Assembly (NCBI RefSeq): GCF_020889785.1
Contig: NZ_JACMYK010000009.1
Coordinates: 1-64,000 of the forward strand
DNA length: 64,000 nucleotides
Direction of reading: 5' to 3'
From: Bradyrhizobium acaciae
GTDB lineage: Bacteria > Pseudomonadota > Alphaproteobacteria > Rhizobiales > Xanthobacteraceae
The notes under the pieces are model-generated. The model was given only the letters and a program-made list of their open reading frames with translations, searched no databases and had not been told where the DNA came from. Below, one piece after another: positions 28,921 through 37,846 of this stretch. The translations under genes were made by a program, and so were the position numbers. Position 1 is the stretch's first letter. Each line of letters begins with the position of its first letter.

Positions 28921-30378
28921 ATGACGAGATCGCTGTTCGTTGCGATGTACACGATTATGCTGACGAGTGTGTTGCTCTGCTCACCGACGAAAGCCCGACA
29001 GCACATGGCTGCGGTTGATGGCCCGCTCCTCGCTAAGCAGGGCCCCGCGCCCGAGCAACCGCGCGCGGATCAGCTGGATCAGAAGCCCTCAGCTGCCGAG
29101 GCTCCGGCTGCCGCCGCGCCCCGCGACCCTCAAAAGCAGTGCGTTAAGCCTGGCGAATTTGCCGTGGAGCTTCGGTCAGGCCGCAATCCGGTTGGCGCCC
29201 CCCTCGTGCTCGGCACGAATTTTCTTCCTACAAATCAGCGCGTGGACATCGGAGTTCGTGCGCCATTCGTCGATGGCGCGCGATACTTTGCCGGAATCGG
29301 CTACGGCGATCAGACATATATCTTCAAGCGACAAGACGCGGTGACACGCCGCGCGACGGATTTGGATCCGCTGGTGCAGAAGCATCTGCTCGAGCCCGAT
29401 CAGACAATCGTTACGCTGAACATGGCCGATGACCTTGCGTGGTTTTGGAGCAGGGTCGATTTGTACCTCTACACGTGTAACAGTCCGGTTGGCCAATCTC
29501 CCTGGCGGGTATCGTCCGTAAGTGTCAGGCTCAGTCCGTACTGGTTCAGCATCTTCTTGGTATTCGCAGAGGTCCTCGTTCTTTACCTTTGGATTGCGTT
29601 TGCTCTGAGAAAACAGGATCACACGTTTGCTTCGTTTCTGCGAGCATTAAGTCCCGCTCAGGTCTGCGCAGGTCCGGATGGGAAGGGTAGTCTTTCGACG
29701 TTCCAGACACTTGCATTCTCGCTGGCCGTCGCCGCCCTCATAACTCTGCTGCTGTTGCAGACAGGAGCTCTTGTAGACCTCTCTGCCTCAATCCTGGCGC
29801 TGCTCGGCATTAGCGGCATCGGAGCCACAATCGCCAAAGGTACGGACAGCCAGCGCAATACGCTCTCAGCTGATAACCGGGCATGGCTCCTGCGACATGG
29901 CTGGATACCCATGGCAAAGACTGTCGTTGACCCGGCAAACGCAACCTGGCGGGATTTCTTCACCACGGACGGGGCCTTTGACGTGTACCGTTATCAGAGC
30001 TTCATATTTGGTCTGGTTGTAATTGGCGGTCTGATCGCTGCGGGTGTCAATCAGTTGTCGACGTTCGTCGTTCCGGGTACGATTCTCGGCATCGTTGGTC
30101 TCAGTCAGGTTGTCTACATTGGTGGTAAACTCGTAACCCCGACCAGCATCTCCGACCTCAACGCCGCTATCGCAGGCCTTCGCTCTGATGAGCAAAAACT
30201 CAAGGGCATTCTTGCAAAAAAGCCGGGAGAGGTGGCGAGCCTCGCTGAAGCTATTCCACTGATCGGTCAGGATGACTATGACACGTTCCGGCAGAAGATG
30301 AGGGAGTGCTGCAATTTTCACGGATGCTACCGGCATTGTCGTCGCAGAATCGTCGATCGATCTTCTGGTGTGACCTGA
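28921..30378 (+). CDS. Exported multi-span membrane protein, unknown family
   Basis: The 485-residue protein has a signal peptide (about 1-27), an Ala/Pro-rich linker, and a periplasmic domain of about 130 residues starting at GEFAVELRSGRNPVG. It then has about five membrane helices: YWFSIFLVFAEVLVLYLWI, LSTFQTLAFSLAVAALITLL, ILALLGISGIGATIAKG, then after a WRDFFTTDGAFDVYRYQSF stretch two more, with GLSQVVYIGGKLV last. The pattern of LSTFQ before a helix pair, LLGIS, and a D..R.Q second pair recurs in uncharacterised bacterial membrane proteins. ATG 28921 is chosen because the signal peptide starts there. The DUF2235 hydrolase gene begins 15 bp after its stop, strongly suggesting a two-gene unit. 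Confidence 0.75.
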   Translation: MTRSLFVAMYTIMLTSVLLCSPTKARQHMAAVDGPLLAKQGPAPEQPRADQLDQKPSAAEAPAAAAPRDPQKQCVKPGEFAVELRSGRNPVGAPLVLGTNFLPTNQRVDIGVRAPFVDGARYFAGIGYGDQTYIFKRQDAVTRRATDLDPLVQKHLLEPDQTIVTLNMADDLAWFWSRVDLYLYTCNSPVGQSPWRVSSVSVRLSPYWFSIFLVFAEVLVLYLWIAFALRKQDHTFASFLRALSPAQVCAGPDGKGSLSTFQTLAFSLAVAALITLLLLQTGALVDLSASILALLGISGIGATIAKGTDSQRNTLSADNRAWLLRHGWIPMAKTVVDPANATWRDFFTTDGAFDVYRYQSFIFGLVVIGGLIAAGVNQLSTFVVPGTILGIVGLSQVVYIGGKLVTPTSISDLNAAIAGLRSDEQKLKGILAKKPGEVASLAEAIPLIGQDDYDTFRQKMRECCNFHGCYRHCRRRIVDRSSGVT

Positions 30379-30392
30379 GAGGAGAACTGAAC

Positions 30393-31598
30393 GTGGCCAA
30401 GAACATCCTGCTGTTCGCTGACGGCACCGGAAACGAAGGCGGTCTGCTGCCAGACGAGAGCCGGACCAATGTCTATAAACTGTACCGGGCGACGCGGACA
30501 GGTCCTGACTCGATCATCGACCCCAGAAGGCAGCTAGCGCTCTACGTTCCAGGAATAGGAACGCCGGCACCAGGATATGACGGTCGCTGGCGCCGATTCA
30601 AGGAAACGTTCCAGCAGATGTTTGGGTTCGGCATCACCAAGAAGATCATCGATTGCTACACGGCCATCATCGGCGTGTGGGAGCCGGGGGATCGCATCTA
30701 CCTGTTCGGCTTCAGCCGCGGCGCCTACACGGCCAGGTGCCTCGCCCATGTACTGGAGCTCTGCGGCATTCCGAGACAGGAGCGGAGTGGGCAATCCATC
30801 AGCCTCGATCCAAAATCGCTGCGGCGCGTGGCCGGTGAGGCCGTTGCCTGCGTCTATCGTCTCGGAATGCCGCGCAACGGAGCAGAGGCGGACAAGCGAG
30901 CGGAGCAGTTCCGGTCGGCGTACAAAGCAGAGGCCGGACGCGCCGCCGGTGCTTCCGCCTATTTCATCGGGATATGGGATGCAGTTGCGGCGATCGGCTG
31001 GCAACGGATCTTTCCCGATTGGACGTACGACCGCCATTTCCCATCCGATGTTCAGTACGCACGGCATCTGCAATCGATCGACGAAGGGCGTAAGGATTTC
31101 AAGCGCGTCCCGTGGGGAGGGAGCGGGACCGTTACATGGCCCGACAGGCACGGCGAACCCGAGCAATTCGATCAGATCTGGTTCGCCGGCAATCACGCTG
31201 ATGTCGGCGGAAGCTATCCGGAAAATGAATCACGTTTATCAGACGTCACGCTCGCTTGGATGGTGGAATTCATTGCTGAAAAAATTCCAGGACCTGGCCG
31301 CGTTCTCGTCGACAGGAATCTGCTGCGGCTCTATCCATCAGCCGATGGAATGATGCACGATGAATGCATGGTCGGAATGGGCGGAACGGCTCTCCAATGG
31401 TCCAAGGCGTCCCGTGAAGTCCCTGACACCGCGCAGCTTCACGATACCGTCTACGAACGACTTGCCATGAAATCTGTCCGCAACTACACGAGCTTCGGCC
31501 CGTACAGACCGGTCGCCCTGCGGATGCATTTGGAAGCGAAAAAATATTTCGAAGGCGACGTTGGCCGCGGCGATGGCTCAGCTGCCGCATCATCGTAA
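30393..31598 (+). CDS. DUF2235 alpha/beta hydrolase
   Basis: A 401-residue protein of the DUF2235 family, which includes the catalytic domain of Tle1-type phospholipase effectors. The family landmarks are visible: LFADGTGN near the N-terminus, the nucleophile elbow GFSRGAYTAR (Ser 108), IWDAVA (Asp 196) and WFAGNHADVGG (His 268), giving a complete candidate Ser-Asp-His triad. GTG 30393 is used because a GAGAGGAGAA ribosome site precedes it and the family begins there. No signal peptide or membrane segment. It probably acts with the membrane protein encoded 15 bp upstream; substrate and role are unknown. No type VI secretion genes (VgrG, Hcp) are nearby. Confidence 0.88.
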   Translation: MAKNILLFADGTGNEGGLLPDESRTNVYKLYRATRTGPDSIIDPRRQLALYVPGIGTPAPGYDGRWRRFKETFQQMFGFGITKKIIDCYTAIIGVWEPGDRIYLFGFSRGAYTARCLAHVLELCGIPRQERSGQSISLDPKSLRRVAGEAVACVYRLGMPRNGAEADKRAEQFRSAYKAEAGRAAGASAYFIGIWDAVAAIGWQRIFPDWTYDRHFPSDVQYARHLQSIDEGRKDFKRVPWGGSGTVTWPDRHGEPEQFDQIWFAGNHADVGGSYPENESRLSDVTLAWMVEFIAEKIPGPGRVLVDRNLLRLYPSADGMMHDECMVGMGGTALQWSKASREVPDTAQLHDTVYERLAMKSVRNYTSFGPYRPVALRMHLEAKKYFEGDVGRGDGSAAASS

Positions 31599-31949
31599 GG
31601 CTCGGCTCCATCTTGCGGGCGCGAATGGCTGTGCGAGAGCTCGAGAATTTGTCCCGGACGGTTGTTTATGCGTCAGCCGGCAGCCGTCATCCGCTTCGCG
31701 GAAGGCAACGCATTGGAGTGGATAAGTTGCGGGAAATCCGTACCTTAAGGTGAAGATGTGCGGCTTCCGCAGAAATTCGCGCGGCCCTATCTTGAAGCCT
31801 TGTTGTGCAAGGTGACGAGGCAGGATTCGTCGTTTGTGACGATACAAGCATCCTTGATGCCAAGCCGACGATTGGCCCTCGCGCTCAGAGTTCCGACCGG
31901 CTTATTTTGGACCAGTCGCAGGAGATCGTATCAGCCTGCTTATCTCTCC
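31599..31949. other. Spacer, no gene seen
   Basis: Between the convergent ends of the DUF2235 gene and the ModC-like gene. No hairpin with a T-run and no supportable frame. Confidence 0.4.
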
Positions 31950-33152
31950 CTAGAACGCTATGCCCTGTCCAAATGTCAACGGATGCAGCCTGTCACTGCT
32001 TTCCTGCACGGGATCTTCCCCGCAGGTCGCAGCTGCCAGTCCTTTCAAGAGGATTTCCGAGGTGGGGACGAGCGACATACCTGTGACTTGGGCAAAGACG
32101 TCCATGCCATCTTTGAGCCCGAGCGAATCAAAGGAGCGGCGCGTAATGCGCGATAAAAATTGAGCGACCGAGCCGCCCGCCTCGAGCGCAAGCAGCAACG
32201 TGATCTCGGCGTCGCCGAAGGGCACGAAAGCCTTAATGCGCGCCGGAAAGACGTTGACGATGGAGCTTGCGCTCGGCATGTCACGCGCAACGCTAACGTC
32301 GCGGGCTGCGATGCGAAGCCGTTGTCGCGCACCGGGTTTAAGCGGCTCCCCTGGTACCAGTAGGCGCACCCCTTTAAAGAGGAGGACGAGCAGCCCATAG
32401 CTCTCGTCATAGCCATCGACCACGGCATCAAGACTGACGGCGGCTTCTTGGCGCATGGCAAGCGGCAGCGCGATGTCGCTCTGCAGAGCGCCGAGTGGTC
32501 CGGCCGCAATAACCACGCCCTGTTTCATTATGACGAGATAGTCGGCTAGTCGTTCTATATCAGCCATGTCATGGCCGATATAGATCATGGGCAGCGTGAG
32601 TTTCTCGTGCAATCGCTCCAGGAAAGGCAGAAGCTCGCGCTTGGTGGAGCGATCGACCGAGCCAAGGGGCTCCTCCATCATAAGCAGTCGAGGTTGCGAT
32701 AATAGCGCTTTGCCAATCGCTACTCGCTGCCGCTCGGCGTCAGAAATGAGCGACGGAGAACGTTCAAGCAGGGGCGCTAAGTCGAGCAGTTCGACCACTT
32801 CGTCAAGCCCGATCGGGAGCGGTTTGGGTTTGGGTGCATCGTAAAGCAAGTTGCGCCTGACAGACAGATTCGAAAAGAGGATCGTCCGCTGGAACACGTG
32901 GCCGATACGACGAAGATGCGGCGGGCGGAACGTATCTTCATCCTGCCATCGCTCGCCATCGATAGCACAAAAGCCAGTTGGCAGCCGCTCGAGACCGGCG
33001 ATCAAGCGCGCCAACCTGGCGTTGCCGCAGCCCCGTGGGCCAAAAATGGCCGTTATCCCGCTGGCGGCAACGGTGAATTGCGCGTCAACCGGAACACTGG
33101 CGCGAGCATCGCTGAAGTCGACTTCGATAAGACCTCGTTTTGCTGTCCGCAT
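31950..33152 (-). CDS. ModC-like ATPase with lost ATP-site residues
   Basis: The 400-residue protein has the layout of the molybdate importer ATPase ModC: an ABC domain (about 1-230) and C-terminal TOBE/MOP domains (about 280-375). Yet the nucleotide motifs are damaged. Walker A reads GPRGCGNAR, with Asn 44 where the essential Lys belongs; the signature is LISDAERQRVA instead of LSGGERQRVA; Walker B ends MMEEP rather than MDEP. The switch His (YIGHD) is kept. Such an ATPase should bind or hydrolyse ATP poorly, yet the frame is open throughout. No modA or modB is adjacent. Start at ATG 33152, where the family starts; the frame continues to 33272 without resemblance. It may be decaying or serve as a molybdate-binding regulator. 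Confidence 0.8.
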   Translation of the reverse strand: MRTAKRGLIEVDFSDARASVPVDAQFTVAASGITAIFGPRGCGNARLARLIAGLERLPTGFCAIDGERWQDEDTFRPPHLRRIGHVFQRTILFSNLSVRRNLLYDAPKPKPLPIGLDEVVELLDLAPLLERSPSLISDAERQRVAIGKALLSQPRLLMMEEPLGSVDRSTKRELLPFLERLHEKLTLPMIYIGHDMADIERLADYLVIMKQGVVIAAGPLGALQSDIALPLAMRQEAAVSLDAVVDGYDESYGLLVLLFKGVRLLVPGEPLKPGARQRLRIAARDVSVARDMPSASSIVNVFPARIKAFVPFGDAEITLLLALEAGGSVAQFLSRITRRSFDSLGLKDGMDVFAQVTGMSLVPTSEILLKGLAAATCGEDPVQESSDRLHPLTFGQGIAF

Positions 33153-33394
33153 TTGCTCGTACTCGCGACCTATTTCAAGGTACCTTGGACGGAACGACAC
33201 CGCGGGAGCTGAAAGCGCGGCGTTGGTCCACCGCGATGCAATAAGCGGGCTGCGAGATTGCAAATCCACCACTTTGCCGTAGAGCTCTGCGTCATTCTAG
33301 GCATCGGGCGTACTCAGCGGAACCCGCTCGCCGATGTCTTTGCCAGAGGGAGCTTCCAGCTTTCATTTCGCGGGCTTGCGCCGAAGCCGTTGCC

Positions 33395-33958
33395 TTATGC
33401 CTGGTCCTTTTTTTGTTGGATGCCAAAGTCCCTTTGGCGAGGCGTCTTGAGGATGTGCCCACCGCGGAATTGATGTTCGGTTGAGCATGGTTTCAGGCTT
33501 TTGGTCATGAAAACCCGGAATGTTCCAGGTTCATCGCAAGGTGTGCGGCCGAGGACGTTCCAACCGTTTCCAGCGTAGAACTCTGGAAGACTAATTGTGT
33601 AAAGAAATGCCCATCGGCATCCGCGCCGCCGGCCTTCCTCTTCAAATTCCCTCAAGAGCATTGTCCCTAGGCCCCTTCCCCGGAGCTCCTCGGGCAAGAA
33701 GAACGCGTCTAGGAACAGCAATCCGAGAGATGACAATCCTATGGCACCGCCCAGAACGCGCTGGGTTTCTGGTTGATTCAGCAGGACAGCAAGCGGCCGT
33801 CGATCACCCGTGCTAGCTATAAGGCTATGGGACCCTTCAGAGCCTCGCTCGATTGCGTTTATGACGGAGGGCGGAATGACATCCGTCACAACGATGCTCG
33901 GTAGCATCTCGCGCTGCTTGCGAGCGGGCTTATGAGAGTGTGGCTCAGCCATGAACAT
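33395..33958 (-). CDS. GNAT-family acetyltransferase
   Basis: Acetyl-CoA-binding motif A is visible as LPEELRGRGLGTMLLREFE, preceded by the strand LGLLFLDAFF and followed by GCRWAFLYTISLPEFYAGNGW, a typical motif B. The 187-residue frame includes about 17 extra N-terminal residues; Met 18 is an alternative start. The C-terminal 25 residues beyond the fold look like read-through. Substrate unknown. Confidence 0.75.
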   Translation of the reverse strand: MFMAEPHSHKPARKQREMLPSIVVTDVIPPSVINAIERGSEGSHSLIASTGDRRPLAVLLNQPETQRVLGGAIGLSSLGLLFLDAFFLPEELRGRGLGTMLLREFEEEGRRRGCRWAFLYTISLPEFYAGNGWNVLGRTPCDEPGTFRVFMTKSLKPCSTEHQFRGGHILKTPRQRDFGIQQKKDQA

Positions 33959-34391
33959 CCGTTCCGCTACTCTTGATGGTCGACATAGGCATGGAATGTT
34001 GAACAGGGTACACTTGGCGCAAACTACACGGCCAGGAGAGCTCAGAAACTACCAAAACCAATAGTCGAAACTGCTTGCGAGCGTCCGCGGGGGGAGGCGC
34101 AAATGCGAGTACGAAGTCGGGTGCTGGTGATGTTTGCTGCCTTGTTGCACCAAGGGCAGAATTGTCAGGCGCTTCACCAATTCCGTGATGACAGTGAGGC
34201 TTGGCGTTTTCCCTGGAGAAGACGGTTTTTGTACAAAGCGTGATCGGCCGTCATCCTTTGACAATCGAGCCCGTCATAGCGCCGCCATCGCCTCTTGGAA
34301 TCTACCAAGCCTCGTTGCGCCGCTAACACCTTGTCGTCAACATTGGCTACTCAAGTCGAGCCTCTCACAATCTGATGAGAGCGAGGAGGCT
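33959..34391. other. Spacer left of the IS66 element
   Basis: No supportable gene. The insertion at 34392 does not interrupt any frame that I can recognise when the two flanks are rejoined. Confidence 0.4.
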
Positions 34392-34399
34392 CTTACCTC
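34392..34399. repeat. IS66 target-site duplication, left
   Basis: CTTACCTC, repeated exactly at 37000-37007. IS66-family elements characteristically duplicate 8 bp of target. Confidence 0.85.
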
Positions 34400-34422
34400 G
34401 TACGCATACGACGAAGACCGCC
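34400..34422 (+). repeat. IS66 terminal inverted repeat, tnpC side
   Basis: Begins GTACGCATACG and ends GACCGCC; pairs with the repeat at 36977-36999 without gaps. Confidence 0.8.
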
Positions 34423-34476
34423 TGATTGATGCATGCGCGCGGGCACGGCGAGCTCTATGATGGTGTTGCGTGAAGA

Positions 34477-36129
34477 TCAGGCGGCCTGCTGATCGGCAGG
34501 CTTGTCGCCTTGGCGCAGGAGCTTCCATTCCCAGGGTAGCAGTTCGTGCAGACGCGAAGCGGGAAGATCGGCGATACGGGCGAGGACGTCGGCGAGCCAG
34601 GCCTTGGGATCGACGTCGTTGAGACGACAGGTCGTGATCATCGTCAGCATGATGGCGGCACGGTCGGCACCACGCTGGCTGCCGGCGAAGGTCCAGTTGC
34701 GCCTTCCTAGGGCGATGCCTCTCAATGCGCGCTCAGCGCAATTGTTGGTCAAGCAGATCCTGCCATCGTCGAGGAAGCGGGCGAAGTTGTCCCAGCGCCT
34801 GAGCATGTAATTCATCGGCTTCAGGACCTCGGACGAGCGAGAGAGGGTTTCGCGCTCACGCAACAACCAGGCGTGCATGTCCCCGAGGAGCGGCTTACTC
34901 TTTTCCTGGCGCACGGCGTGCCGCTCTTCGGCGCCGCAGCCGTTAATGGCGCGCTCGATCTCGAACAACACATCCAGGCGCCTGACCGCCTCCAGCGCGA
35001 TCGGAGAGACCGGTTTACCTCTCTTGCCTTCCCGGGCATTCTTCTCGATGTCAGCCAGCTCGAAGAAGCCCCGCCGCGCATGGGCGAAGCAAAACGCCGG
35101 CGTAATCGGCAGCACCTTCTTTTGCGGGTCGAACAGCGGCTCGAAGCCGTTGTAGCAATCGGCTTGCAGGATACCGGCGAAGGCGGCCAGATGCTTCTGG
35201 GGATGCTCGCCTCGTCGGTCGCTCGAGGCGTAATAGACCGCCGCCGGCGGCGCAGGCCCGGCAAAGGGCCGGTCATCCCGCACATACGTCCAGATCCGCC
35301 CGGTCGTGCACTTGCCCTTCGCCAGGATACGGATGGTGGTGTCATCGCCATGAAGGCGCTCGGCAGCGAGCACATGGCGTTCGATCAAGTGGAAGAGCGG
35401 CATGACGGCGAAGGTCCCGTGGCCGACCTGGTCGGCCAGCGTCGACAGCGGCAAATCAATCCTCTCGGCCTTGAAGCGCGCACTCTGGCGGTTGAGCGGG
35501 ATATGCATGCCGAACTTGTCGAACAGGATCGTCGCCAGCAATTGTGGGCCGATGAAGCCGCGCGGCGTGGCATGGAACGGCGCAGGCGGCTGGCTGATCT
35601 TCTCGCAATCGCGGCAGGTGAACTTCTCGCGCACTGTCTCGATGACCTTGAAGCGACGCGGGATCTCCTCCAGCGTCTTGGTCACATCCTCGCCGATCTT
35701 CGCCAGCCGCGATCCGCCGCAGCAGGCGCAGCTCGTCGGAGCGTCAATGACGACGCGCTCGTGTTCGATGTCGTCCGGCCAGGGCTTGCGCACCGGCCGC
35801 TTGCGCGTGAAGGGGCGGACGTTCTGAGTCTTCGCCGCTGCGGCCTGCGCCGCAAGCTCATCCTCGCTCGCCGTGGTGACGAGGTCTTCGAGCTCCAGTT
35901 CCAACTGCTCGAGCAGCCGCGCCGTGCGCTCGGAGCGCTGCCCGTACAGTTCGCGTTTGAGCTTCTCGATCCGCAGCTCGAGATGCGCGACCAGCGCCTC
36001 GTTGTCCGACAGCTCCGCCTGCGCGCTGGCAGCCACCGCCTCAGCTCGCAGCCGCGCCTCACGCTCGGCCTGCAGCGCCGCCAGGGCACTCGCAAGGTCC
36101 GATGGAAGATCGTCCGGCTTCGATGTCAT
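34477..36129 (-). CDS. tnpC: IS66-family transposase TnpC
   Basis: A 550-residue DDE transposase. It has an N-terminal leucine-rich coiled coil (about residues 20-90), a zinc-finger-like CACCGG...C..C region (about 133-180), the catalytic region with HGDDTT and LQADCYNGF (the two Asp), and the NNCAERALRGIALGRRNW block that includes the catalytic Glu. The PWEWKLLRQGDKPADQQ tail matches the IS66 C-terminal domain. Frame intact, so the transposase is potentially active. It follows tnpB with a 46-bp gap. Confidence 0.95.
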   Translation of the reverse strand: MTSKPDDLPSDLASALAALQAEREARLRAEAVAASAQAELSDNEALVAHLELRIEKLKRELYGQRSERTARLLEQLELELEDLVTTASEDELAAQAAAAKTQNVRPFTRKRPVRKPWPDDIEHERVVIDAPTSCACCGGSRLAKIGEDVTKTLEEIPRRFKVIETVREKFTCRDCEKISQPPAPFHATPRGFIGPQLLATILFDKFGMHIPLNRQSARFKAERIDLPLSTLADQVGHGTFAVMPLFHLIERHVLAAERLHGDDTTIRILAKGKCTTGRIWTYVRDDRPFAGPAPPAAVYYASSDRRGEHPQKHLAAFAGILQADCYNGFEPLFDPQKKVLPITPAFCFAHARRGFFELADIEKNAREGKRGKPVSPIALEAVRRLDVLFEIERAINGCGAEERHAVRQEKSKPLLGDMHAWLLRERETLSRSSEVLKPMNYMLRRWDNFARFLDDGRICLTNNCAERALRGIALGRRNWTFAGSQRGADRAAIMLTMITTCRLNDVDPKAWLADVLARIADLPASRLHELLPWEWKLLRQGDKPADQQAA

Positions 36130-36175
36130 GAAGCCATTGAATCAGATCAAGCAGAAGATTCAAACTGTAAAACGG

Positions 36176-36523
36176 CTATCCGACCCGCGTCGGACGCTGG
36201 GTTTCTTGAGGGTTGCGCCAATCGATCCCGGACAACAGATAGCTCAACTGCGCCGGAGAGATCGTTACCGATTCACCGGCAACCGATGGCCAGATGAACT
36301 TTCCTCTCTCGAGTCTTTTGGTAAACAGGCATGCTCCCTGGCCATCGTGCCAGATCACTTTCACAAGATCGCTGCGCCGACCGCGGAAGACGAACAGATG
36401 ACCGTTGAGCGGGTCTTTGCGCAGCACCTCCTGCACTTGAAGTGCCAACGACGGAAAGCCTCTGCGCATATCCGTGTAGCCTGTCGCGAGCCACACTCGC
36501 ACGCCGCTCGGAACCGGGATCAT
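36176..36523 (-). CDS. tnpB: IS66 accessory protein TnpB
   Basis: The 115-residue protein has the TnpB (IS66 Orf2) pattern [16 protein letters not shown], then [20 protein letters not shown] and [11 protein letters not shown]. Its start overlaps the tnpA stop by four bases. It is required with TnpA for efficient IS66 transposition, but its biochemical activity is not established. Confidence 0.95.
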   Translation of the reverse strand: MIPVPSGVRVWLATGYTDMRRGFPSLALQVQEVLRKDPLNGHLFVFRGRRSDLVKVIWHDGQGACLFTKRLERGKFIWPSVAGESVTISPAQLSYLLSGIDWRNPQETQRPTRVG

Positions 36524-36972
36524 CGGCGCACCAGGGCATCGAGAACTCGTCGCAGTGCGTCTCCATCAACGTCACCATCGACCCGGATTCGGTGTCCGCT
36601 ACCGAGATCAATCTCGATGATGCTCTGGCTCCTCCGTCGACGCGCCGGCGCCGTCGTCAATGGCGCTTCGGCCACATCCCGCGGCGGCACAGACGGCCCA
36701 ATCTCGACCGGCACTAACGGCGCTACACTCGTTTCACCGTGCTTGCAAAGCTCTTTGCGCCACCTGAACAGCTGGCTCACATGAAGGCCGGCCATGCGAG
36801 CCACCTCGGAAACGGTGGCTCCGGGCTCGAGCGATGCTGCAACTAGCCGTTCCTTCTCATCCTGCGACCACCGACGCCGCCGCTCGATCGATGTGATCAC
36901 CTCTGCCCGCGAAATCGTCATAGCGCTTCTCCTGGGATTACCCCTAGGACCTGCAGCGCTCGCGTCCGTCAA
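36520..36972 (-). CDS. tnpA: IS66 accessory protein TnpA
   Basis: A 150-residue protein with an N-terminal helix-turn-helix ([20 protein letters not shown], then [20 protein letters not shown]) and the IS66 Orf1 C-terminal segment [18 protein letters not shown]. It starts 27 bp inside the right end of the element, leaving room only for the promoter within or outside the inverted repeat. Confidence 0.93.
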   Translation of the reverse strand: MTDASAAGPRGNPRRSAMTISRAEVITSIERRRRWSQDEKERLVAASLEPGATVSEVARMAGLHVSQLFRWRKELCKHGETSVAPLVPVEIGPSVPPRDVAEAPLTTAPARRRRSQSIIEIDLGSGHRIRVDGDVDGDALRRVLDALVRR

Positions 36973-36976
36973 ACAA

Positions 36977-36999
36977 GGCGGCCCTCAACGGAGGGATAC
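36977..36999 (-). repeat. IS66 terminal inverted repeat, tnpA side
   Basis: Read outward-in on the minus strand it begins GTATCCCTCCG and ends GGCCGCC, the partner of 34400-34422. Confidence 0.8.
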
Positions 37000-37007
37000 C
37001 TTACCTC
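37000..37007. repeat. IS66 target-site duplication, right
   Basis: CTTACCTC, the exact copy of 34392-34399. Confidence 0.85.
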
Positions 37008-37846
37008 GGGACAATCGGACGGATGTCTTGTGATATCGACGCGACGATCTCCCGCTTGATGTGGCAACTGCTGGTCCTTGGATCGAAGCAAGCGCTCTCG
37101 TTGCTCCTTAGTCCGATGATATCGCTCCTTCAGTCGTCTTCAGGTCGGCAACGATCTAGGCTTGCTCATGGCCAATGGCCGTTGATCGCAGAGGAAGTAG
37201 AACGCGCTCCTTTTCGCGCCTTCTTGACATGAACGCACGAAGTGATGGTCGTCTCCGCGAACAAATGCCGGAAAACGAATTGGCCTTATCGCACATAGGT
37301 GTTCGATTTTAATCGCCGCATGTTCGTTGGCGATCTTGCTCGATCTTTTGCTCTAAAGAACTCAAGCAAATGTGCGACGGAATAGAGCCGCTGTACCTTC
37401 GTGCTACTGCACGAATTGGAAGCGACTTTGCAGGACGCAGGAATGACCCAACTGTCTTTCCCCGAGAAAAGCGCCTGACAACCGCTATAGAGCGCGCGCA
37501 GAACACTGCCAACAGAGAGCGAAGCTAGTCACCGAATTGGGGCGCGACCAATTTCGAGTCGGAGGACGGGTTAAGCATCTCCGGTTGTCCTCGTCCCGAC
37601 ACGGAGCATCGATCAAGCAAGACACCCTCGTGCCGTTGCACGTTTTGACGCCCTGTGCCGGAATCGGTTCGCAAGTGAGTTTCCCGGGTAGCGTAAAGGA
37701 GGGGGAGAGGCCGATCTCGCACAAAAGATGCGGAAATTACGCGAAAATCGCCGCCAAACTGCGCCGAATAGATAGAATATTTGGCTATCCGTTCAGGCGA
37801 ACGGACAAAAGAATATCCTACGGAAGTGAAACGCGCGCGAGGGGTG
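37008..37846. other. 0.8-kb gap before sugar ABC operon
   Basis: No gene is supported. A polar minus-strand frame around 37035-37140 has no family. The right end should carry the promoter for the following importer operon. AT content rises near 37300-37330 and 37750-37800. Confidence 0.4.

Larger units (their letters stand above)
34400..36999 (-). mobile_element. Complete IS66-family insertion sequence (2600 bp)
   Basis: The element carries the three genes tnpA, tnpB and tnpC in the standard order on the minus strand, bounded by 23-bp imperfect inverted repeats (34400-34422 and 36977-36999) that agree at 15 of 23 positions and both begin GTA and end CCGCC. An exact 8-bp direct repeat CTTACCTC flanks it. 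All three genes are open and of full length. The intact target duplication indicates that neither end has been rearranged since insertion. Confidence 0.9.

Noticed and set aside
34873..36297. 474-residue plus-strand open frame across the IS66 transposase
   Set aside because: Mirror of tnpC; no motif, no start context, and extends through the tnpB-tnpC junction.
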